Assembly (NCBI GenBank): GCA_003242605.1
Contig: QGUZ01000002.1
Coordinates: 1 to 60,832 of the forward strand
Source of the DNA: Actinomycetota bacterium
GTDB lineage: Bacteria > Actinomycetota > Actinomycetes > Streptosporangiales > Streptosporangiaceae
Direction: 5' to 3'
DNA length: 60,832 bases
Part shown: one piece after another, positions 8,907 through 15,937 of the stretch
Layout of the letters: the number at the start of each line of letters is the position of its first letter
How positions within the stretch are numbered: position 1 is the stretch's first letter
Translations under genes and position numbers: made by a program
Notes under the pieces: generated by a model
What the model saw: only the letters and a program-made list of their open reading frames with translations
Told to the model about the DNA's origin: nothing
The model's database searches: none

Positions 8907-9279
8907 TGAGCACCCTCTCCAGCAGGTTCAGATCCGGCTTGCCGGCGTCAAGCTGCGGCTGATACACGTGCACAAGTCCCTCGGCCGCCATGTCCGCGAC
9001 CAGAACCCGCGCGACGCCCAGTGGTATGCGGAGCATCGCCGAGATCTCAGCCACCGACCGCACCTGACGGCACAACGAGGAGATCGCCTGGTACTCGGGC
9101 GTCATCCCCGAAAGGTCGACCTGCGGCACCGTGGCCGACGACACCAACGCTTCCAAGGCCAGATTGGTTCGCGGCGCCGTACGGCCCTTGGTCATCGCAT
9201 ACGGCCGTACCGGCGACGGCGGCTCGTGCGGACCCGGACCTCCGTACTGCTGATTTCCCCACTGATCCATACTCATCAC
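8887..9279 (-). CDS. cvnC: Conservon protein CvnC, DUF742 (locus 1)
   Basis: DUF742 protein of 130 residues. A variable Gly/Pro/Gln N-terminus is followed by the conserved block SSLCRQVRSVAEISAMLRIP, a winged-helix-like segment, then GVARVLVADMAAEGLVHV and the terminal LLERVLSGLRRL. Two starts are possible: GTG at 9277-9279 (GTGA overlap with the cvnB stop) or ATG at 9274-9276. Both imply tight coupling to cvnB. In studied conservons CvnC joins a membrane complex with the kinase-like CvnA and the GTPase CvnD. Confidence 0.92.
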   Translation of the reverse strand: MMSMDQWGNQQYGGPGPHEPPSPVRPYAMTKGRTAPRTNLALEALVSSATVPQVDLSGMTPEYQAISSLCRQVRSVAEISAMLRIPLGVARVLVADMAAEGLVHVYQPQLDAGKPDLNLLERVLSGLRRL

Positions 9280-9698
9280 CCGGGTTGCGTGGCCTGTAAT
9301 TCGGCACGGACGGCCGGCGTAAGAACCTGACCGGCTCGCTCCACCAGCAATGTCATCTGATAGGCGACCAAGCCCATGTCACAGTCGGGCGCGGCGAGCA
9401 CCGCCAGGCAGGAGCCGTCGCTGATCGACATGATGAGGAGCAGGCCGCGCTCCATCTCCACGACGGTCTGGGTGACGAGCCCGCCCTCGAAGACCCTCGA
9501 CGCCCCCTGGGTCAGGCTGATCAGACCCGCGGCGACCGCCGCGAGCTGGTCGGCCCGGTCCTTCGGAAAGCCCTCCGAGAACGCCAGCGGAAGACCGTCC
9601 GAGGAGACCACCACGGCGTGCGCCACGCCCGGGACGTTTCTGACGAAGTCGGTGACCAGCCAGTTGACGCCGCGAGCGGCCTGGCTCAGCTCCCTCAC
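9276..9698 (-). CDS. cvnB: Conservon roadblock/LC7 protein CvnB (locus 1)
   Basis: Roadblock/LC7-domain protein of 140 residues, a likely regulator or GTPase-activating partner of CvnD. Conserved parts are VNWLVTDFVRNVPGVAHAVVVSSDGLPLA-type N-terminal strand-helix, DRADQLAAVAAGL, QTVVEMERGLLL and the C-terminal LVERAGQVLTPAVRAEL. The GTG start overlaps the cvnA stop by four bases. All three CvnB copies in this window are exactly 140 residues long. Confidence 0.93.
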   Translation of the reverse strand: MRELSQAARGVNWLVTDFVRNVPGVAHAVVVSSDGLPLAFSEGFPKDRADQLAAVAAGLISLTQGASRVFEGGLVTQTVVEMERGLLLIMSISDGSCLAVLAAPDCDMGLVAYQMTLLVERAGQVLTPAVRAELQATQPG

Positions 9699-12600
9699 GC
9701 GTCCTCCTTGCCTTCATCGAATCGCCGGAAGGCGCTCGGGTAGGCCTCGTCCTCGCTCAGCTCGCCGCGGGCCACGGCCCGGCCTTGCCGGATGCCCTGC
9801 TGGAAGCTCGCCAGCCTGCTGCGCGCCCGGTCCGGGGAGAGCAGCGGCCGCTGCGGACCGGACTGCCGCCCGGCGTCGGAGGTCGGGACCGAACCCGGCA
9901 CCAGGTTGGCCTTCGGAATCCGCTTCGGCAGACCGGACGCCGTCTTGCCCTCGCGCACCGGGTCGCGGACCACCTGGGCCGCCTGCCAGCCGGCGTCGGC
10001 GGACGAGGCACGCCACCCGCCGGACGGGTCGTTCTCGTCCGAGGAGTTCGCCGGGGCCCGCCGGAACCACGCGGACTCGACCGCCGCGAAGATCGGCAGG
10101 TACTCCTCCTTCTGCTGCTCCATCGGCGACGACTCGGACACCGACGGCATGGGGCCGGTGCTCGACGCGTCGGGGTCGGGGAAGTCGAACCGGCGCGAGC
10201 GCATGCGGCCGATCGCCGGGGGCGGGCTGCTGAAGCTGGGCTGCTGGCCGGGACGGTGCGTCTGCTGCTGCTGCCCGCTGCCGCCGAACACGGGGCCGGA
10301 CGGGGTGTCGAAGCCCTGCTGGCCGCTCGACCCGCCCGACGTGGCGCCGGCGGGCTTGGTGAAGGCCGAGCCGAACGCCGACTCGCCGCCGCCGTCGGTC
10401 TGCTGCTGCTGCGGGCCGGTGAAGACCGGGCCGGACGGCGTGTCGAAGGTCTGCACACCGCTCGGCAGCTCCTGCGACGTGGACGACGAGGATCCGGAGC
10501 CGCCGAAGCCCTGGCCGAAGCCGCCGCTGAAGTTCTGCGGCCCGGAGGCGCCCGAGGGCTGAGCGCCGGACGAGGCGCCGGCGAACCCTTCGACCGCGCC
10601 GAAGCTCTGGGTGCTCTCGAGGCTCCGCGCGGAGTCCGAGCCCTGGGAGGAGCCGGAGCCGAGGCCGGCGCCCTGCAGCGCGCCCGGCCGCGAGGGCTCC
10701 TCCAGCGCCGGGGTGGCCGTGCCGAACCTGCCGGAGTCACCGGCGGAGAACCGGCCGGAGTCGCCGGAGGCGTCCCAGCCGGAGCCGCCGCCGACCTGGG
10801 CGGAGGCCATGCCCGCGGCGAAGGCGCCGGACTGGCCGAACGGCATCGCGGGCTGGGTGACGCCGACGAGCGTCTCGGGCAGCAGCACCATCGCGGTGAG
10901 GCCACCGCCGTCGTGCGGCCGGAGCTGGACCCGGATGCCGTGGCGCAGGGCGAGACGGCCGACCACGAACAGGCCCATGCGGCGGGACACCGACACGTCG
11001 ACGACGGGCGGGTTCGACAGCCGCCAGTTCGCCTGGGCGAGCTCCTCGGCGGTCATGCCGATGCCGTGGTCGGTGATGCCGATCATGACGCCGCCGCCGT
11101 CGATGCGGTTCGCGGTGACGGTGACCTTGGTGTCCCGCGAGGAGAAGGAGATCGCGTTCTCGATCAGCTCGGCGAGCAGGTGGATGACGTCGTTGACGGC
11201 CTGGCCGGCGACGGCGACGCCGGGCAGCACCTGCACGTCGACCCGCTCGTAGTTCTCGACCTCGGAGAGCGAGGCGCGCACCACGTCCACCAGCGGCACC
11301 GGCTGGCTCCACCGGCGGGCCGGCTCCTGGCCGGCGAGAACCAGGAGGTTCTCGGAGTTACGCCGCATTCGGGTGGCGAGGTGGTCGAGCTTGAACAGGT
11401 TGGCGAGTCGCTGCTCGTCCTGCTCGCCCTGCTCGAGGCTGTCGATCAGGCTGATCTGGCGCTCGACCAGCGTCTGCGTACGGCGCGAGAGGTTGACGAA
11501 CATCGCGCTGATGTTGCTGCGCAGCGCGGCCTCGTCGCCCGCCAGGCGGACCGCCTCGCGGTGGACCTCGTCGAACGCCCGCGCCACCTCGCCGATCTCG
11601 TCGCTGGAGGCCACGCTGATCGGCTTGACCTCGGCGGCGATGTTCGCGGGGGCGGCGTCGGCCTCCCGCAGCCGGGCGACCATGGCGGGCAGCCGGTTGC
11701 CCGCGATGTCGAGGGCCTCGGCCCGCAGCCGGCGCAGCGGGCGCACCAGCGAGCGCGCCACGACCGAGGTGACGATGAGGACGAGGATCAACAGGCCCGC
11801 GACGAGGATCACGTTGAGGGCCGCGAAGCCCTGGTCGGCGCCCTGCAGTTCGTCACTCTTGGTGATGATCTGCTTGATGAGCTCGTTCTCGACCCGGTGC
11901 ATCCGGTCGACCGTGTCGGTCATGGCGTCGTACCAGAGCTCGGCGTCGCGCGCCGTGTTGGCCGACTCCAGCCGGCGCAGCGGCCGTCCCGAGTCGGTGA
12001 GGAACTTCGCCCGCTCCTTCAGACCCTCGGCGCGGTCGACCTTCTGACCGGTGACGGTGTCGGCGTAGAGCTGGCTCTGCGCGAGGGTGGCGAACTGGCC
12101 GAACGCGATGAGCTGGCTGTCCTGGCCGGCGTCCGCGGAGTTGAACGCGTCCAGCTCCATCGGCGTGAACCGCGGCACGGGCCGCCGGGCGAGCGCCGCG
12201 GCGAGCAGGCCGCGCTGCCGGGAGGTCTCCTCCTTCGCCCGGGCGAGGGCGCCGAGTGCGGAGGCGGTGGCGCTGAGCTCTTCGTTCGTGCTGCCCTGCC
12301 GGATCTCCTCGTAGAGCTGCAGCATGTCGCTGATGACCAGCGAGTACCGGTCCATCGCCGGCAGCGGCGGCAGCTTCGTCCCGATCGCGGTGTTGCGCAG
12401 GGTGCCGAGGTCGTTGAGCCGGTTGAGCAGCGCCTGCAGACGCTGGCGGCCGGAGGCGCTGAGGGCGTCACGGGCCGGACCGGCCTTCGCCCGCACCTGG
12501 GTGACCGCGCCGTCCACGGCGTCCTGCTGGTTGCGGATGGCCACCAGGCTCGGGCCCTGTGGGCGGCCGGCGGCGATATACGCGACCGTCTTGTCCCGCT

Positions 12601-12871
12601 CGTCCTGGAACTCATGCGCCAGCGTGGCGAGGCTGTTGACCAGCTCCGCCACGTTGTTGACCCGCTCGTACTGGGCGGCGCTGCTGATCGACGTGGTGAC
12701 CCGAAGCGCGCCGAGCAGAACGGCGACGGTGGTGGGGATGAGGATCAGCGCGATGAGTCGCGTCCGGACCCGCCAGTTGCGCAGGGCGAGAGGACTCCCG
12801 GTCGACGGAGCCGCCTGATTCGGGGCTTCCTGCTCAGGCGGGCTGGTGCCCTCGTTTATTGCTGTCCTCAC
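9695..12871 (-). CDS. cvnA: Conservon sensor histidine kinase-like protein CvnA (locus 1)
   Basis: Membrane sensor with an atypical kinase core. From the GTG at 12869-12871 it has 1058 residues: membrane helix, nitrate/nitrite-sensing (NIT)-type extracellular helical domain, second membrane helix (VILVAGLLILVLIVTSVVA), HAMP, a dimerisation region with LDHLATRMRR (His497), and a HATPase domain with N-box ELIENAISF (Asn572), DHGIGM and GLFVVG. A low-complexity Gly/Ser/Gln tail follows, with two FDTPSGPVF repeats and QQQQ runs. The GTG is preferred over TTG at 12940 because GAGAGG lies 9 bases upstream and the local sequence is shared with the second cvnA. It heads the operon A-B-C-D. Confidence 0.92.
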   Translation of the reverse strand: MRTAINEGTSPPEQEAPNQAAPSTGSPLALRNWRVRTRLIALILIPTTVAVLLGALRVTTSISSAAQYERVNNVAELVNSLATLAHEFQDERDKTVAYIAAGRPQGPSLVAIRNQQDAVDGAVTQVRAKAGPARDALSASGRQRLQALLNRLNDLGTLRNTAIGTKLPPLPAMDRYSLVISDMLQLYEEIRQGSTNEELSATASALGALARAKEETSRQRGLLAAALARRPVPRFTPMELDAFNSADAGQDSQLIAFGQFATLAQSQLYADTVTGQKVDRAEGLKERAKFLTDSGRPLRRLESANTARDAELWYDAMTDTVDRMHRVENELIKQIITKSDELQGADQGFAALNVILVAGLLILVLIVTSVVARSLVRPLRRLRAEALDIAGNRLPAMVARLREADAAPANIAAEVKPISVASSDEIGEVARAFDEVHREAVRLAGDEAALRSNISAMFVNLSRRTQTLVERQISLIDSLEQGEQDEQRLANLFKLDHLATRMRRNSENLLVLAGQEPARRWSQPVPLVDVVRASLSEVENYERVDVQVLPGVAVAGQAVNDVIHLLAELIENAISFSSRDTKVTVTANRIDGGGVMIGITDHGIGMTAEELAQANWRLSNPPVVDVSVSRRMGLFVVGRLALRHGIRVQLRPHDGGGLTAMVLLPETLVGVTQPAMPFGQSGAFAAGMASAQVGGGSGWDASGDSGRFSAGDSGRFGTATPALEEPSRPGALQGAGLGSGSSQGSDSARSLESTQSFGAVEGFAGASSGAQPSGASGPQNFSGGFGQGFGGSGSSSSTSQELPSGVQTFDTPSGPVFTGPQQQQTDGGGESAFGSAFTKPAGATSGGSSGQQGFDTPSGPVFGGSGQQQQTHRPGQQPSFSSPPPAIGRMRSRRFDFPDPDASSTGPMPSVSESSPMEQQKEEYLPIFAAVESAWFRRAPANSSDENDPSGGWRASSADAGWQAAQVVRDPVREGKTASGLPKRIPKANLVPGSVPTSDAGRQSGPQRPLLSPDRARSRLASFQQGIRQGRAVARGELSEDEAYPSAFRRFDEGKEDA

Positions 12872-13917
12872 TGGTTGCGACCTCTCGACGGCTCGCCCTC
12901 GTGGGAGGTGGTTGTCCTGTGCGCCTGATAGCTGCGTCAAGTCACGGGCAATTTGAGCATAACGAGACTACACCGACCAATAGGACCGCGGGTTTCAAAC
13001 GGTCCAAATTGCAAAGTGCGTCGGTAACAGAACGGCAACCGCCCGACGTGGCGGCAATGCGCACAATCGTGACGGATGTCTTACTCTCCGAAGCGTGGAC
13101 CGGTCCACGGCCCGACAAACGGCTCAACCAGGGACATATAACAAGGTGTGCCGGGGCCGGCGGCGTCCTCCGCCGCGGTCGGCGGCCCCCTCGATACCCG
13201 GGGCGGGCGCGGGGTGCTATAAGCTGCCCTCTTCAAAGCCACCGCCTGCACGGCGGCCGTCGCAGCGTGCGTGTACGGCGTGCCCCGCGCCGCGCGAGCG
13301 CGCGGCGGCCTGGCGTCAGGAACGCCGACGGCCCTCACCGCCCGCGGAGGCGCTGTGAGGCTTTCATATATCGCCCCGCCGCCGGATCGCGCCCGGACCG
13401 CGCGGCGGGTGGATCACCGGTCGCGCCATGCCGAGGCCGCCCCGGGTCCGGCGTGAGTGACCGGGCCGGATCGGGCACCGGTGCGGACGCGCGCCGCCGC
13501 ACCGGTCGAACGCGCCGATCGAACACGACGTACGGCACGTCCGCCCGTCGTCCGCGGCGGTGTCCCGGGTGGGCGAGGCGGTCGTGCGCGCCGTGCCGTA
13601 CCGCCCCCTTCGCGCGGTGCTGGCCGCGACCGGGTGACAGCCGAATACGAGAGCTAAGGGCCTGGCGGGCCCGCGACCGCGTCCGGCCCCGGATCGGGGT
13701 GGCCGCAGGAGGGCGGAGCGCGGTGTGCGATCGCGGCGTCCGTGGTGACGGCGCCGGTGATCGCGGTGTCCGGCGGCCCGCGGCGGAGGTGACGACGCCG
13801 CCGGTGTGCGCCGGACGCTCCCGGCGGTCCGCCGAATCCGAAGGATGTGCGGATCCGAGCGTTCCACCGGTCGGCGTGCGGTTCGCCCGCCCCGTGCGCG
13901 GCGCGGGCGAGGGATCG
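12872..13917. other. Long non-coding stretch upstream of cvnA (locus 1)
   Basis: About 1 kb with no protein I can support on either strand. The part at 12945-13080 is less GC-rich and probably contains the cvnA promoter. The part at about 13100-13917 is very GC-rich, with many spurious open frames. It looks like decayed or non-coding sequence between two conservon loci. If locus-2 cvnD originally ended near 14425, the gap was about 1.5 kb. Confidence 0.45.
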
Positions 13918-15024
13918 TCACGGGCGGCGGGCGCCTTGGCGCGGCATGGCGGCCGCCGGCCCCGTGCGGTGCGCGGTGAGGCACCGGATTCGCCGCGGCG
14001 CCGCGATCGCAAGGATCGGGCGGCGGCCGGGTGTGGCCGGGATGTCGGTGAAACGATCACGCCGCCGGCGCGCATGGTTCGCGTCGGTGTCGCGGTGCCC
14101 GCGATGCGAAAGGCCCTGGGTGGCGAGCCGGTGCGTCGCGCGGCACGGGCGCGCGTTCCGAGGCGGCGTCCCGGTTCCGTCGCTCTCGTGGCCCGGCAAG
14201 GTCACCGGGAAGCGGGCCGGACGGCGACCGGACGCCCCACCCGCGATCCCCGACCCGACCCGCCCGCGGATCGCGGCGTGACCAGGGCACGGCGGGCATG
14301 GAGACGGCGTGCGGGCCCGCCGGTCGCCAGGGCCGGCCGGATCGCGCCGGCCCGCACGGCACGCGAGGCGGCCACCGGCTCGGGCACGCCCCCCCCGGCC
14401 GTACCCCTGCCGCTCCGGTGCGGCCCAGCGCCCCCAGCCGGGCGCCGCGGTGCGCATGGCGGGCGCGTGCGCGACCAGGGTGATGAGGGTCTCCTTGACC
14501 GCCTGGCGGGCGCGGGCGTCGGTGCGGACGATCGGGACCGCCGGGGTCAGCGCGAGCGCCTCGCGCACCTCCTCCTCGCTGTGCGGGAACTGGCCGTCCC
14601 ACCCGTTGATCGCGACGATGAACGGGAGGCGCGCCTCCTCGAAGTAGTCGATCGCCGGGAAGCTGTCGGCGAGGCGGCGGGTGTCGACCAGCACCACCGC
14701 GCCGATCGCGCCGCGCACCAGGTCGTCCCACATGAACCAGAACCGGTGCTGACCGGGCGTGCCGAACAGGTAGAGGATCAGGTCCCGGTCGAGCGACACC
14801 CGGCCGAAGTCCATCGCGACCGTGGTGGTCGTCTTGTGCGGAGTCAGGCCGATGTCATCGATCCCGACCGAGGCGTCGGTCATCACCGCCTCGGTGGTGA
14901 GCGGCATGATCTCCGAAACGGCGCCGACGAAGGTCGTCTTTCCCACGCCGAATCCGCCGGCGACGACGATCTTCGTCGAGGTCAGCGCTCCTGATGTGCC
15001 TGACCTAGAGCCTGCGAAGTCCAC
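13918..15024 (-). CDS. cvnD: Conservon GTPase CvnD (locus 2) with a 169-residue stop-loss-like extension
   Basis: The first 199 residues are a normal CvnD GTPase: MDFAGSRSGTSG, G1 loop GGFGVGKTTFVG, FGTPGQHRF and INGWDG. At codon 200 (14425-14427), where the locus-1 copy ends in TGA after GGGLGR, this gene has TGG after GWGR. Translation would continue 169 more residues through an Arg/Gly/Pro-rich stretch without recognisable domains. A single base change could explain this. The extension may be translated, or the gene may be compromised. The 20-base overlap with cvnC is kept. Confidence 0.8.
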   Translation of the reverse strand: MDFAGSRSGTSGALTSTKIVVAGGFGVGKTTFVGAVSEIMPLTTEAVMTDASVGIDDIGLTPHKTTTTVAMDFGRVSLDRDLILYLFGTPGQHRFWFMWDDLVRGAIGAVVLVDTRRLADSFPAIDYFEEARLPFIVAINGWDGQFPHSEEEVREALALTPAVPIVRTDARARQAVKETLITLVAHAPAMRTAAPGWGRWAAPERQGYGRGGRARAGGRLACRAGRRDPAGPGDRRARTPSPCPPCPGHAAIRGRVGSGIAGGASGRRPARFPVTLPGHESDGTGTPPRNARPCRATHRLATQGLSHRGHRDTDANHARRRRDRFTDIPATPGRRPILAIAAPRRIRCLTAHRTGPAAAMPRQGARRP

Positions 15025-15463
15025 TGAGCACCCTCTCCAGCAAGTTCACATCGGGCTTGCCGGCATCGAGATGTTGCTGATGCACGTGCACCAAGCCCTC
15101 GGCCGCCATATCGGCGATCAGGATCCGTGCCACCCCGAGCGGGATGCGCAACAGGGCGGAGACCTCCGCCACCGAACGCACCTGCCGGCACAGCGACATG
15201 ATCGCCTGATACTCCGGCGTAAACGACGACACATCCTGATGCACCGTCATCGCGGTGGACACCAGGGCCTCCAACGCCAGGTTCATGCGCGGGGACGTGC
15301 GGCCGCCGGTCACCGTGTACGGCCGGACCAGCGAACTGGACTCCATGGGCGTTCCCGGATTCGGGGCGGCCCCGGCGGAGTACCCGGCACCTGCGTCCTG
15401 CGGCGCGTAGGGCGATCCACCGCTCAGCGGGCCGCCCGCACCGCCCCAACCGTGTTCGGCCAC
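15005..15463 (-). CDS. cvnC: Conservon protein CvnC, DUF742 (locus 2)
   Basis: DUF742 protein of 152 residues from a GTG start with GGAGGA upstream. The N-terminal 50 residues are Gly/Ala/Pro-rich. The conserved core has LVRPYTVTGGRTSPRMNL, SLCRQVRSVAEVSALLRIP and GVARILIADMAAEGLVHVH, ending LLERVLSGLRRL as in locus 1. Unlike locus 1 it is separated from cvnB by 51 bases. No sign of decay is visible in this gene. Confidence 0.92.
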   Translation of the reverse strand: MAEHGWGGAGGPLSGGSPYAPQDAGAGYSAGAAPNPGTPMESSSLVRPYTVTGGRTSPRMNLALEALVSTAMTVHQDVSSFTPEYQAIMSLCRQVRSVAEVSALLRIPLGVARILIADMAAEGLVHVHQQHLDAGKPDVNLLERVLSGLRRL

Positions 15464-15514
15464 GGCGTCCTCCTAACGACGGCGTCGTTCCCCGATGTCC
15501 TGCTCATGCGGGCA

Positions 15515-15937
15515 TCACCGCGGCTGCGACGCCTGCAGCTCCGCGCGCACCGCGGGGGTGAGGACCTGACCGGCACGGTCCACGAGCAGCGTCATCTGGT
15601 AGGCGACCAGACCCATGTCGCAGTCGGAGGCGGCGAGCACCGCCAGGCAGGAGCCGTCGCTGATCGACATGATCAGGAGCAGCCCGCGCTGCATCTCCAC
15701 GACGGTCTGGGTGACCATGCCGCCCTCGAAGACCCGGGACGCGCCCTGGGTCAGGCTGATCAGACCCGCGGCGACGGCCGCGAGCTGGTCGGCCCGATCC
15801 TTCGGGAAGCCCTCCGAGTACGCCAGCGGCAGGCCGTCGGACGAGACGACCACCGCGTGCGCCACTCCGGGCGTGTTGTTCACGAAATCCGTGATCAGCC
15901 AGTTGATGCCGCGTGCGGCCTGGCTCATCTCCCTCAC
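15515..15937 (-). CDS. cvnB: Conservon roadblock/LC7 protein CvnB (locus 2)
   Basis: A 140-residue roadblock/LC7 protein nearly identical in layout to the locus-1 copy: INWLITDFVNNTPGVAHAVV, DGLPLAYSEGFPKDRADQL, QTVVEMQRGLLL and LVDRAGQVLTPAVRAELQ. The GTG at 15935-15937 overlaps the cvnA stop by four bases (GTGA), exactly as in locus 1. The open frame extends upstream into cvnA, but that part is a shadow. Confidence 0.92.
   Translation of the reverse strand: MREMSQAARGINWLITDFVNNTPGVAHAVVVSSDGLPLAYSEGFPKDRADQLAAVAAGLISLTQGASRVFEGGMVTQTVVEMQRGLLLIMSISDGSCLAVLAASDCDMGLVAYQMTLLVDRAGQVLTPAVRAELQASQPR

Noticed and set aside
9785-12928. Open frame of 1047 codons on the plus strand opposite cvnA
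   Set aside because: It is the antisense shadow of a certain gene. Its product is rich in Arg, Gly, His and Val with no domain, the usual artefact of very GC-rich coding DNA.
12872-13917. Possible extra gene between the two conservons
   Set aside because: Several frames are open but none has a ribosome binding site with a sensible protein; products are Arg/Pro-rich only.
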